A DNA stretch of 49,664 nt from Tissierellales bacterium (GTDB lineage Bacteria; Bacillota; Clostridia; Tissierellales; JAOAQY01). Shown in pieces: positions 1 through 8,452 of this stretch (position 1 is the stretch's first letter; every line of letters begins with the position of its first letter). Location of the stretch: the NCBI GenBank assembly GCA_025210965.1, contig JAOAQY010000215.1:1-49664 (forward strand). The letters are read 5' to 3'. The position numbers and the translations under genes were made by a program. Under the pieces are notes generated by a model. It did not search any database, was not told where the DNA came from, and worked only from the letters and a program-made list of their open reading frames with translations.

Positions 1-6
1 AAAAAA

Positions 7-34
7 AGAGAAGTGTAATGTAATACACTTCTCT
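7..34 (-). terminator. Intrinsic terminator of the two-component operon
   Basis: A perfect stem (GAGAAGTGTA with TACACTTCTC, 6-nt loop) is followed on the minus strand by a run of seven U. It lies just after the histidine kinase stop codon and ends the response regulator-kinase transcript. Confidence 0.9.
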
Positions 35-80
35 CAATTCACTCTTGATTATAGAAAATTTCATCAACATCAGCATTACA

Positions 81-1574
81 TTAATCGTTTACTAAAGAGT
101 CTGATATTCTAAAAACCACACAGCTTTCCTGATTCTTCACCTCTATTTTATAACCATTTACTTCAAGCAATCTTTTAACTATTGAAAGCCCTAAACCAGT
201 TTGTCCATCTATTCCTTTGTGAAACGGTTCAAATATTTTATCTATTAAATCCACCTCTATCGGTCTTCCATCATTCTCTATTATTAGTTCGCCAAATTGC
301 CATCTTATATTCACTCTTGTTTTTGCATATCTCACTTGATTGCTAAGTATATTATCAAGTATAAATGTCCACTGTTCTTTCGTCCCTCTTGCAGGCATTT
401 GTTCTAAAACCATATCCCACTTCAATTCAGATCTCACTATCTCAAATCGATCAACAGCTTCTTGTATCAATGGCTTTATTTCTATTTTAGAAATAGTATC
501 CTTGCGTTTGCTCAAATAGTCCATTTTATTTAAATACAATATATTTTTAACCATATTTTCAAGCTTGTCAGTTTCTTGACCTACTATTTCAAGTGAACTC
601 TCTAAATTACCTTTTGGGTACAATCCTCTTACTATACTATCTAGATATCCCTTTATGACCATAATTGGTGTTTTCAGTTCATGTGAAATCGCATGAAATT
701 GATGTTTTTGCTGCTGATCATATTCATTTAGTTGCAAGCGAACACTATCCATGATAACTGATAACCTTCCAAATTCATACTTATCATCTAAAATCAATTC
801 ATCTTCCCATTCACGATTTCCTATTTTTTCAGCATTTTTTTCTAATTCTTTAAATTTATTCTTCATTCTCTTACTAAAATAACCCACCATCAAACTAACT
901 ACACTTATAAATACAATAGCTAACATTATATACGCTACAAAAAAACTACTGGTAGCTTCTTTAGAATATCTACTCCACATGCTAGAAACTACATATATTT
1001 TCTGATTATCTAGCCAATGTGCCTTTTCATGAGTTTCACTATGTTTTGTAATTTCACCTATACTATAGAGTAACGTCTGATTGCCTACTAAATACTCGAA
1101 ATTTCCTTCTTTTTTCAAGTATTCTTCATTATCTTCTATTTTTTTGATTAGTTTTCCTGCATATTTTTGAGCAGCTACTGGCAATTGATTTATCCATCGT
1201 AATTTTCCCTTATCATCAATCCAAAAGAAGGTATGACTTACAGCTCTTTTATCTTTCAGTACTCTAGGACTAGCCTCTAATTTAAGTGCATATTCTAATT
1301 TCTTTTTTATTCTTTCATCGTTCGCTTCATCTTGGTCATAATTTGATTTCAAACGTTTCTCAGTTTCATTCAGTTGATTGTACTTTAATTTCCCTAAAAA
1401 TGTCTCATATAATTGTAAATTAGTGTCCTGTGATGATTTTATTATCTTATAGCTTTCGTTGTAAAAATATCCGTTTATATATTTATAAAAAAATACACCA
1501 GTAATTAGTAAAAATATACTTGTTATGACCAAAAAACTCGCTAAAAATCTAGTAAATATAGATTTTTTACTCAT
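81..1574 (-). CDS. Sensor histidine kinase, two transmembrane segments
   Basis: Membrane sensor kinase that should phosphorylate the response regulator encoded just upstream. From the chosen ATG it has about 497 residues. Transmembrane helices lie near residues 11-31 and 210-232, enclosing a roughly 180-residue extracytoplasmic sensor region that I do not recognise. A linker and a HisKA domain follow, with the H-box HAISHELKTP (phosphoacceptor His near 298). The HATPase domain has its N-box at ILDNILSNQ and the G-box GQTGLGLSIVKRLLE. The start was set at the ATG inside ATGAGTAA, which overlaps the regulator stop by 8 nt and has GGTGGTG upstream. A longer in-frame start 27 nt upstream lies deeper in the regulator gene and is less likely. 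The signal sensed is unknown. Confidence 0.9.
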   Translation of the reverse strand: MSKKSIFTRFLASFLVITSIFLLITGVFFYKYINGYFYNESYKIIKSSQDTNLQLYETFLGKLKYNQLNETEKRLKSNYDQDEANDERIKKKLEYALKLEASPRVLKDKRAVSHTFFWIDDKGKLRWINQLPVAAQKYAGKLIKKIEDNEEYLKKEGNFEYLVGNQTLLYSIGEITKHSETHEKAHWLDNQKIYVVSSMWSRYSKEATSSFFVAYIMLAIVFISVVSLMVGYFSKRMKNKFKELEKNAEKIGNREWEDELILDDKYEFGRLSVIMDSVRLQLNEYDQQQKHQFHAISHELKTPIMVIKGYLDSIVRGLYPKGNLESSLEIVGQETDKLENMVKNILYLNKMDYLSKRKDTISKIEIKPLIQEAVDRFEIVRSELKWDMVLEQMPARGTKEQWTFILDNILSNQVRYAKTRVNIRWQFGELIIENDGRPIEVDLIDKIFEPFHKGIDGQTGLGLSIVKRLLEVNGYKIEVKNQESCVVFRISDSLVND

Positions 1575-2238
1575 ATCCACACCACCTATAACCGTAACCA
1601 TAAACAGTCTCTAATTCAAATTCAGGTAATTTTTTTCTAACCCTTCTGACTAAGTCATCAACAACTCTATCGCTTCCAAAATAATCTCTTCCCCAAACCA
1701 AATCAAGTAATTCTTCTCGTGAAAATGCTTTATTTGCATTTTTTGTAAAAACTTCAACCAAGTCATATTCTTTAGAAGTAAGTTCTATACTTTGTCCATT
1801 TTTCCTTACAAGCCTATTGTCATATAATATTTCGCAATTACTCCCTATGATTTTATTCTCAGAAGTTTTGCCATTGCCATTTGCTCTCTCCAAGATTTTT
1901 TTTATTCTAAGTATCAACTCTCTAGGCAAAAACGGCTTAGTAATATAATCTTCACTGCCAAATTCAAGTCCAACGACCCTATCTATATCACTGTCTCTAG
2001 CTGAAATAAATATAACTGGAACATCTGAATGGTGTTCTTTTACTTTTTTTATAAGAGTATATCCATCTATTTGAGGCATCATTATATCCAATACCCACAA
2101 ATCAACTTCGTCTTGAATATGATCCAAAGCTTCCATACCAGAGTAAAAGCTCCTTATATTCCACCCTTCATTTTTGAGGTGAAATGTTAGAAGATCATTT
2201 AAATTTTTCTCATCATCAACTAGATAAATCGTATACAT
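1567..2238 (-). CDS. OmpR/PhoB-family response regulator
   Basis: DNA-binding response regulator, 223 residues, the normal size for the family. The receiver domain occupies residues 1-115 with the acidic pair D8/D9, phosphoacceptor D51 (VLDIMMP) and K101 in TKPF. A winged-helix output domain follows at about 130-222, with ELTSKEYDLVEVF and RVVDDLVRRVRKK typical of the recognition region. It is first in a two-gene operon; the downstream kinase start overlaps its stop, so the two are probably translationally coupled. GGGAGGG precedes the ATG. Target genes cannot be inferred; no transporter or resistance gene is adjacent. Confidence 0.92.
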   Translation of the reverse strand: MYTIYLVDDEKNLNDLLTFHLKNEGWNIRSFYSGMEALDHIQDEVDLWVLDIMMPQIDGYTLIKKVKEHHSDVPVIFISARDSDIDRVVGLEFGSEDYITKPFLPRELILRIKKILERANGNGKTSENKIIGSNCEILYDNRLVRKNGQSIELTSKEYDLVEVFTKNANKAFSREELLDLVWGRDYFGSDRVVDDLVRRVRKKLPEFELETVYGYGYRWCGYE

Positions 2239-2302
2239 ATTACCCTCCCAAAACTAAAATATAATTTTATGTACATGATACCCGCATTGTATCTTTTAAC
2301 CT

Positions 2303-2311
2303 AGTATAGCA
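2303..2311 (-). promoter_or_regulatory. Probable extended -10 promoter for the two-component operon
   Basis: On the minus strand TGCTATACT is an extended -10 hexamer (TGn plus TATACT), about 65 nt before the regulator ATG. No convincing -35 was found, as is usual for extended -10 promoters. Confidence 0.5.
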
Positions 2312-2383
2312 TGAACTTATCGCTATTTTTTCAAAACATTGTGTGAAATTATGTGATAATACATCTAATTTCCCCAAATAAAA

Positions 2384-2442
2384 AGCTTTCAAATCTCTGC
2401 CAATTAACATATATGATTAAATGACATCAAGATTTGAAAGCT
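2384..2442 (-). terminator. Intrinsic terminator after the GGGtGRT gene
   Basis: A 13-bp perfect inverted repeat (AGCTTTCAAATCT / AGATTTGAAAGCT) with a loop of about 33 nt is followed by UUUUUAUUU on the minus strand. It lies about 30 nt past the GGGtGRT stop. Confidence 0.75.
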
Positions 2443-2474
2443 ATAAATTTATAATTTATTAAAGTCAGCTAAGC

Positions 2475-3470
2475 TTATTTAGCTTCTTCAATAGCAACTG
2501 CAACTGCAACTGTTGCACCAACCATTGGATTGTTACCCATTCCCAAGAATCCCATCATTTCAACGTGAGCTGGTACTGATGATGATCCTGCAAATTGTGC
2601 ATCTGAGTGCATTCTTCCCATAGTATCAGTCATACCATATGAAGCTGGACCTGCAGCCATATTATCTGGGTGAAGAGTTCTACCAGTTCCACCACCTGAT
2701 GCTACTGAGAAATATTTTTTGCCTTGCTCAAGACATTCTTTTTTGTACGTTCCAGCAACTGGGTGTTGGAAACGAGTTGGGTTTGTAGAGTTTCCAGTTA
2801 TAGATACATCTACGCCTTCTCTATGCATTATAGCAACACCTTCACGAACATCGTCTGCACCATAACATTTTACTTTTGCTCTTTCACCTTTTGAGTATGA
2901 AGTCTCTTTTACAACTTTTACTTCTCCTGAATCATAGTCAAACTCTGTTCTCACATAAGTAAATCCATTGATTCTAGAAATGATAAGAGCAGCATCTTTT
3001 CCAAGACCATTTAATATAACTCTAAGTGGTTCTTGTCTAACTTTATTAGCTGATCTAGCTATACCAATAGCACCTTCAGCTGCTGCAAATGATTCATGTC
3101 CTGCTAAGAACGCAAAACACTTTGTTTCTTCTCTAAGAAGCATAGCTGCTAAATTACCATGACCAATTCCTACATCTCTTTGATCTGCTACCGAACCTGG
3201 AATACAAAATGCTTGTAAGCCTTCCCCGACAACGCTTGCAGCCTCTGCCGCTTTTGTAATTCCTCTTTTTATTGCAATTGCAGCACCCATAGTGTATGCC
3301 CAACATGCATTTTCAAAACAAATTGGTTGTACTGATTTTACTATCTCATGTACATCTATACCTTTATCATCACAAATTTTCTTTGCCTCTTCTAATGAAG
3401 CAATCCCATTTGCCTTTAATACTTCATTTATTTTATCTATTCTTCTTTCGTAACTTTCAAATAATGCCAT
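2475..3470 (-). CDS. GGGtGRT family protein (function unknown)
   Basis: 331-residue protein of the GGGtGRT family, named for the glycine-rich signature seen here as GGGTGRT at residues 259-265. The family is conserved in anaerobic Firmicutes and has no established biochemical role that I know of. Several further Gly/Ala-rich stretches are visible (VGEGLQAFCIPGS, GHGNLAAML, MVGATVAVAVAI), but there is no recognisable nucleotide-binding loop, membrane segment or signal peptide, so it is probably cytosolic. It follows the IscU-like scaffold gene by 21 bp with AGAGGAGG in the gap, so the two form an operon. This pairing suggests a job linked to iron-sulfur cluster handling; that is inference. Confidence 0.85.
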   Translation of the reverse strand: MALFESYERRIDKINEVLKANGIASLEEAKKICDDKGIDVHEIVKSVQPICFENACWAYTMGAAIAIKRGITKAAEAASVVGEGLQAFCIPGSVADQRDVGIGHGNLAAMLLREETKCFAFLAGHESFAAAEGAIGIARSANKVRQEPLRVILNGLGKDAALIISRINGFTYVRTEFDYDSGEVKVVKETSYSKGERAKVKCYGADDVREGVAIMHREGVDVSITGNSTNPTRFQHPVAGTYKKECLEQGKKYFSVASGGGTGRTLHPDNMAAGPASYGMTDTMGRMHSDAQFAGSSSVPAHVEMMGFLGMGNNPMVGATVAVAVAIEEAK

Positions 3471-3491
3471 TATATTGCCTCCTCTCTTAGA

Positions 3492-4184
3492 TTATTTATG
3501 ACGTGGATCAATTACTCTTACTGCATCGTCGAAACGACCGTATTGACCAGTTGCTTTTTCCATTGCTGCAGCTGCTTCTTCACCCTTAGCGATCATTTCC
3601 ATCATCTTTCCAAGGTGAACGAATTTGTATCCAATAATTTCGTCATTTTCATCTAATGCAACGTTTGTTACATAACCTTCTGCCATTTCTAGGTAACGTG
3701 GTCCCTTTTCTAGAGTTCCATACATTGTACCTACTTGTGAACGAAGTCCTTTACCTAAATCTTCAAGACCTGCTCCTACTGGCAATCCGCCTTCTGAGAA
3801 AGCTGTTTGTGTACGTCCATAAACGATTTGAAGGAATAATTCTCTCATCGCTGTATTGATCGCATCACATACTAAATCTGTATTAAGCGCTTCTAAAATA
3901 GTCTTACCTGGTAAGATTTCTGAAGCCATTGCTGCCGAGTGAGTCATACCAGAACATCCGATAGTCTCCACTAAAGCTTCTTGAATGATTCCATCTTTTA
4001 CATTCAATGTCAATTTACAGGCTCCTTGCTGTGGTGCACACCAGCCTACCCCGTGTGTTAAACCTGAAATATCTGTTACTTCCTTTGCTCTTACCCATTT
4101 ACCTTCTTCTGGGATTGGCGCTGATGGATGGTTAGCACCTTTCGCAACAGGACACATGTTTTGTACTTCTGTTGAATAAATCAT
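3492..4184 (-). CDS. IscU/NifU-like iron-sulfur cluster scaffold protein
   Basis: About 230-residue protein with an IscU-like core at roughly residues 45-125. It shows C49-x6-C56 (CAPQQGAC) followed by a beta-rich stretch and then IGCSG (C77), the arrangement of the first two cluster-ligand regions of IscU. The third ligand Cys of classical IscU is not evident; another Cys (DLVCDAIN) and an N-terminal Cys (MCPVAK) are present. An extra C-terminal region of about 100 residues is unlike ordinary IscU. The ATG was chosen over the GTG one codon earlier because GGGG lies 7 nt before it. It is first in an operon with the GGGtGRT gene. No cysteine desulfurase gene is next to it, so this is probably not the general Isc system. 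Confidence 0.82.
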   Translation of the reverse strand: MIYSTEVQNMCPVAKGANHPSAPIPEEGKWVRAKEVTDISGLTHGVGWCAPQQGACKLTLNVKDGIIQEALVETIGCSGMTHSAAMASEILPGKTILEALNTDLVCDAINTAMRELFLQIVYGRTQTAFSEGGLPVGAGLEDLGKGLRSQVGTMYGTLEKGPRYLEMAEGYVTNVALDENDEIIGYKFVHLGKMMEMIAKGEEAAAAMEKATGQYGRFDDAVRVIDPRHK

Positions 4185-4297
4185 CACAATACCCCTTTCT
4201 ATAACATACTGCTTAACCTCTTATCGTCAACTAAATTTTGTATATCTGTCCAATAGCCTTGTTAACGACTCGTAGTGAATTTTTCACTGACTTTTTT

Positions 4298-4326
4298 ATT
4301 GTACCACACTTTATCTAGCTTGCCTA
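4298..4326 (-). promoter_or_regulatory. Sigma-A-type promoter of the IscU-like/GGGtGRT operon
   Basis: On the minus strand TAGGCA, a 17-nt spacer and TACAAT, with TG one base before the -10 (TGGTACAAT). It gives a leader of about 110 nt. Confidence 0.55.
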
Positions 4327-4369
4327 CGGTGTTTTTAGAAGTAAAGGGTTTCCCTGTGAACAAAAAAAC

Positions 4370-4401
4370 AAGTGTGCAAATACCCCAGTATTTACACACT
4401 T
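4370..4401 (-). terminator. Intrinsic terminator of the TtcA-like gene
   Basis: Stem AAGTGTG plus AAATAC pairs with GTATTT plus CACACTT around a CCCA loop. On the minus strand it is followed by UUGUUUUUUUG. It lies 15 nt past the stop codon. Confidence 0.88.
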
Positions 4402-4415
4402 TGACCGACAAATAT

Positions 4416-5279
4416 CTAATAATTTTCTAAAAAACTATGGTGTTTCCCATCCTTTTTATATCCTAGTATAGCCCCTAGCTCTACATTCATAGCTGACTTA
4501 AATATATTTTGCTCAACTGTAGGATTATCTTCCTTAAGTTTTTTTATCAGATCCTTTACCTCATATCGCTTACCAGATATTTTCTTAGCCGCAACCATAC
4601 AAGCACAATTTAGCGGTGTTATCCCACAATAATCTGCCCACTTTATAATGTCATCTTCTCTAATATATATCATGGGTCTTATGAGCTCCATATTTTCAAA
4701 ATTTTGAGCTTTTATCTTCGGCATCATCGTTTTAAAACAACCTGCATACAACACATTTAATAAATTAGTTTCTATTACGTCATCAAAGTGGTGGCCAAGA
4801 GCAAGTTTGTTACATCCAAGCTCTTGAGCTTTAGCATAGAGGTTACCTCTTCTCATACGTGCACACATATAGCACGGCATATCTCCTGCAATTTCACCAA
4901 CAACATTAAACAATTTAGACTCGTATATATGAGCATGGAGATTTAAAATATCACAGTTCTCCTCATGCAATTCTCTTATATCTGGGTGATACCCCGGATC
5001 CATAGTCAAAAGTACTATTTCAAAATCAACTAACTTATGCTTTACTAATTCCTGAAATAGTTTACCCATAACCAAACTATCTTTACCACCTGAAATTGCA
5101 ACTGCAACCTTATCTCCCGGCTCTATTAGATTAAATTCTTTTATCCCCTTTATAAATTTCGACCATAATTGTCTTCTAAATTTTTTTGTCAAACTCTTTT
5201 CAATTTCTCTTAGTGGACGTCTTTCAGATGTTGGTACAAAAATAGGGCATCCATTACTCGCAATAGTCTTCTCTGACAT
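4416..5279 (-). CDS. TtcA-family PP-loop tRNA thiolation protein
   Basis: 287-residue ATP-pyrophosphatase-type protein of the TtcA/TtuA group. TtcA itself makes 2-thiocytidine in tRNA by adenylating the base and adding sulfur with a [4Fe-4S] cluster. The PP-loop SGGKDS is at residues 63-68, C136-x2-C139 (PCYMCARMRRG) lies in the middle, and a later CAC pair (PLNCACMVAAKK) can supply the third cluster cysteine. An N-terminal NGCP segment may be an extra Cys motif. The ATG was chosen because AAGGAGTG precedes it by 6 nt; an upstream in-frame start has no such site. Whether the substrate is C32 of tRNA or another base cannot be told. The IscU-like scaffold gene just downstream makes a cluster-supply link plausible. 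Confidence 0.85.
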   Translation of the reverse strand: MSEKTIASNGCPIFVPTSERRPLREIEKSLTKKFRRQLWSKFIKGIKEFNLIEPGDKVAVAISGGKDSLVMGKLFQELVKHKLVDFEIVLLTMDPGYHPDIRELHEENCDILNLHAHIYESKLFNVVGEIAGDMPCYMCARMRRGNLYAKAQELGCNKLALGHHFDDVIETNLLNVLYAGCFKTMMPKIKAQNFENMELIRPMIYIREDDIIKWADYCGITPLNCACMVAAKKISGKRYEVKDLIKKLKEDNPTVEQNIFKSAMNVELGAILGYKKDGKHHSFLENY

Positions 5280-5326
5280 ATCTTCACTCCTTAAAAAATT
5301 CACCGCTACACGTTTTCAATGTTTCT

Positions 5327-5355
5327 ATTTTATATAATTCCTGTAAATATGTAAA
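5327..5355 (-). promoter_or_regulatory. Sigma-A-type promoter of the TtcA-like gene
   Basis: TTTACA, a 17-nt spacer and TAAAAT on the minus strand, about 50 nt before the chosen ATG. Confidence 0.55.
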
Positions 5356-5444
5356 GAACTTATTGCACTACAAAAACAATTGTGAAAACTCCCGGCGCCC
5401 AAAGGCGTGATAGTTTCGCACTGCGCTGAAAAAACTACATAAAA

Positions 5445-5491
5445 ATAGACTGCATATTTTTCCTTCTAAAAAAGTTAAATACGCAGTCTAT
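5445..5491. terminator. Large stem-loop, likely bidirectional terminator
   Basis: ATAGACTGC/GCAGTCTAT extended by TATTT/AAATA around one mismatch. On the minus strand it is followed by five U, on the plus strand by AUAUCUUUUUUU. It lies about 130 nt past the end of the small membrane protein gene, which it probably terminates. Confidence 0.65.
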
Positions 5492-5619
5492 ATATCTTTT
5501 TTTATTCCCAATATATCAATTGCTTATTTATGCATTCTTCAAAGCAGTCAACATATCTTTGTTTAGTTAAACACGCTCACATAATTATAAAATACGGAAC
5601 TCTCACTTCCATGTCAAAT

Positions 5620-6027
5620 TTAGTATTTAACTTGGAAACGATTTGTTCTCTTGTAAGCACAATTTCCTGAAAATGCCATATACAAGAAAATACCTTGCAT
5701 AAGAAATGGCACGAAGAATGACAATATTATTATCACTCCAGGAATTTCAAAACTGTCCATGAATTGATACATAAATATAATAGATGCTATAACATTTACA
5801 AATGGTACTATATATATAAGTAACCACCAAGCACTCTTATCTATAACATGGAACATAATAATAAATTGTAAAAACGGAATAAATGCAATCCAAGCGTTAT
5901 CAAGCCCAGCTTTTTCAGCAATTTTATAGTACGTCAATGCATTGATCACATAAAACACAATCATGAAAAACATGAAAAAACCTGAAGCAAATAATCCACC
6001 CATCAATTCTGCTGTATTCGAAGTCAT
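5620..6027 (-). CDS. Small integral membrane protein (DUF5684-like)
   Basis: 135-residue hydrophobic protein with about four membrane helices: residues 10-30, 42-60, 65-85 and 95-115. The segment YKIAEKAGLDNAWIAFIPF is typical of a family of small Firmicute membrane proteins annotated with DUF5684 and without known function. The helices are joined by short loops, and the C-terminus ends in basic residues. The start is the ATG after AAAGGAGGTGAAATA; an upstream in-frame start would place this strong ribosome site inside the gene. It stands alone, with a stem-loop downstream. No functional partner is evident. Confidence 0.7.
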   Translation of the reverse strand: MTSNTAELMGGLFASGFFMFFMIVFYVINALTYYKIAEKAGLDNAWIAFIPFLQFIIMFHVIDKSAWWLLIYIVPFVNVIASIIFMYQFMDSFEIPGVIIILSFFVPFLMQGIFLYMAFSGNCAYKRTNRFQVKY

Positions 6028-6194
6028 TATTTCACCTCCTTTAAGTTTATTTACTAACAATTATAACTTATTTTTTTGAATATAATACATGTTTTACTAA
6101 ATTTTAATAAATTTTTATGGTTTTGTTTCGAGAAAACGCTCTCATGTACTTAACACATCGCTGAGAATAAGTTTAAAACAATACAAGTCATGAT

Positions 6195-8369
6195 TTATAC
6201 ATCTTTCATAGTAAGCGCAATTCTCTTTTTCTTTATATCCAATTCTATTATCTTTACATCGACAACATCGCCTACAGAAACTATATCCAATGGATGTTTC
6301 ACATACTTGTTTGCTAGCTGCGAAATGTGGACAAGTCCGTCATCATGTACTCCTATATCCACAAAAGCACCAAAATCAACCACATTTCTAACAGTTCCCT
6401 TCATAACCATGCCTTCTTTTAAATCTTTAAGAGACAATACATCACTTCTAAATACTGGTTTTGGCATCTCATCTCTTGGATCTCTTCCAGGTTTTTTTAT
6501 CTCTGCTACTATGTCTTTTAATGTTGGGGCACCAACATTAAGCTCTTCTGCCATTATCTTTGTAGCCTCTGATAATGTCTTTGACTTCGTCCTTAACAAT
6601 ATCTTAGTTTCAATATCCTGAAGCTTACCACTTCGCAGTTCTTCTTCAGTATATCCAAGTACTTTTATCAATTGCTCTGCTGCCGAATACGATTCAGGGT
6701 GTACTGATGTATTGTCAAACACTATAGCTCCATCTGATATTCTTAAAAATCCTGCACATTGCTCAAAAGCTTTCTTTCCAAGCCTCGGAACTTTCAATAG
6801 TTCCTTTCTATTTTTAAACTTACCGTTCTCTTCTCTGTATTCTACTACATTTTTTGCAATCGTCTTATTTATACCAGATATATAAGTCAAAAGTGATGGA
6901 GATGCAGTATTTAAGTCTACACCCACATGATTTACACAATCTTCTACAACTATACTAAGTGATTCTCCCAATTGTTTTTGATTTACATCATGTTGATATT
7001 GCCCAACCCCAATTGCCTTCGGATCTATCTTCACCAATTCTGCTAGTGGATCTTGTAATCTTCGTCCTATAGATATAGCACCTCTCGTCTCTACATCTAA
7101 GTCAGGATATTCCTCCGAAGCTAATTTTGAAGCCGAATATACAGATGCTCCTGATTCACTTACTATTGTATAGTAAACTTCTCTATCTATTTTGGCCAAT
7201 AATTGTGCTATAAAAGATTCTGTCTCTCTAGATGCAGTTCCATTTCCAATAGCAATGAGCTTCACATTATATTTTTCTATAAAACCTCTAACAGTTGCCT
7301 CAGCTTGTTCTAATCTCTTTCTAGGCTCTACAGGATAAATTACTGCATTATCTAAAAGTTTTCCAGTTCCATCTATAACCGCTAACTTACAACCATGTGC
7401 AAAACCAGGGTCACAAGATAGACATACTGTATCCTTAACTGGCGCTTGAAGCAACAATGGCTTCAAATTCTGAGCAAAAATTTCAATTGCACTTTCCTCT
7501 GCCCTTTCTGAAAGAGCTTTTCTTAGTTCTCTCTCAATCGAAGGCTGTATGAGTCTTTTATAGCTATCTCTAACTACTTCATCCATTGCCTTCTCAATAT
7601 CTACATTTGACTGCTTAATTATTTGTCTTGAAATATAATTTATTGCAATCTCCTCGTCCAATTCAATTTTTACTTTCAATAACTTTTCTTTTTCGCCCCT
7701 ATTTAGTGCTAATATCCTGTGATTTACAATCTTATTTACAGGTTCACTATAATCATAATACATCTCGTATACTGATTCTTCCTCTTTTTTGGATGCTTTT
7801 GATTGCACTAAACCTTGGTTATACATAATTTTTCTAAGTGCATCTCTGTAATCAGCAGTATCAGATATTCTTTCTGCTAGTATATCTTCCGCGCCTTTTA
7901 TTGCCTCTTCTTCACTCAATATCTCTTTTTCTATATCTATGAATTTTTTTGCCTCTTCTGACAATACTGTATTTTTATCTTGAATCCAAATAATATCTGC
8001 TAATGGTTCTAAACCTTTTTCTTTAGCTATAGTGGCCCTAGTTCTTTTCTTTTTCTTATAAGGAAGATATAAGTCCTCTACACGCTGAAGGTTTTGAGCC
8101 ATCTCTATCGCTTTTTTTAGCTCTGGTGTCAATTTTTCTTGTTCTGCTATGATTCTCATTACTTCTTCTTTTCTGCTTTCAAGATTTCGAAGATAGGTCA
8201 ATCTCTCATCGAATTTTCGAAGTTGTTGATCATCCATCTCACCAGTCTGCTCTTTCCTATATCTCGCAATGAATGGAATCGTACTACCTTCGTCTATCAT
8301 CGTAATAACATTTTCAACTTGAACTTTTTGCAAACCAAGTTCTTTAATCAATTGCTCCACTATTGTCAT
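6195..8369 (-). CDS. tex: Tex family transcription/RNA-binding protein
   Basis: 724 residues, the normal Tex length. Domain order: N-terminal helical Tex domain (about 1-320, including IPFIARYRKEQTGEMDD), YqgF RNase H-like domain (from CLSCDPGFAHGCKLAVIDG), a helix-hairpin-helix region (LNTASPSLLTYISGI, VPRLGKKAFEQ) and a C-terminal S1 RNA-binding domain (GTVRNVVDFGAFVDIGVHD) near 648-716. Tex binds nucleic acid and affects transcription and RNA turnover; its exact role in Clostridia is not settled. AAGGGGGA precedes the ATG. It is probably monocistronic, with its own promoter. Confidence 0.95.
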   Translation of the reverse strand: MTIVEQLIKELGLQKVQVENVITMIDEGSTIPFIARYRKEQTGEMDDQQLRKFDERLTYLRNLESRKEEVMRIIAEQEKLTPELKKAIEMAQNLQRVEDLYLPYKKKKRTRATIAKEKGLEPLADIIWIQDKNTVLSEEAKKFIDIEKEILSEEEAIKGAEDILAERISDTADYRDALRKIMYNQGLVQSKASKKEEESVYEMYYDYSEPVNKIVNHRILALNRGEKEKLLKVKIELDEEIAINYISRQIIKQSNVDIEKAMDEVVRDSYKRLIQPSIERELRKALSERAEESAIEIFAQNLKPLLLQAPVKDTVCLSCDPGFAHGCKLAVIDGTGKLLDNAVIYPVEPRKRLEQAEATVRGFIEKYNVKLIAIGNGTASRETESFIAQLLAKIDREVYYTIVSESGASVYSASKLASEEYPDLDVETRGAISIGRRLQDPLAELVKIDPKAIGVGQYQHDVNQKQLGESLSIVVEDCVNHVGVDLNTASPSLLTYISGINKTIAKNVVEYREENGKFKNRKELLKVPRLGKKAFEQCAGFLRISDGAIVFDNTSVHPESYSAAEQLIKVLGYTEEELRSGKLQDIETKILLRTKSKTLSEATKIMAEELNVGAPTLKDIVAEIKKPGRDPRDEMPKPVFRSDVLSLKDLKEGMVMKGTVRNVVDFGAFVDIGVHDDGLVHISQLANKYVKHPLDIVSVGDVVDVKIIELDIKKKRIALTMKDV

Positions 8370-8400
8370 AAAAAATCCCCCTTATTCACAATTACCCTTC

Positions 8401-8429
8401 ATTATAACATAGGCTTACCCTTGAGTCAT
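8401..8429 (-). promoter_or_regulatory. Sigma-A promoter of tex
   Basis: ATGACT, a 17-nt spacer and a perfect TATAAT on the minus strand, about 32 nt upstream of the tex ATG. Confidence 0.65.
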
Positions 8430-8452
8430 TTTTTTCTGAAAATGTATTCTAA

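Larger units (their letters stand above)
5280..5619. other. Gene-free stretch: TtcA promoter, GC-rich patch, terminator
   Basis: 340 bases without a supported gene. It contains a minus-strand promoter (TTTACA-17-TAAAAT at 5327-5355), a short GC-rich patch near 5391-5430 that stands out from the AT-rich surroundings, and a large inverted repeat at 5445-5491. No ORF with a ribosome site was found. Confidence 0.6.
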
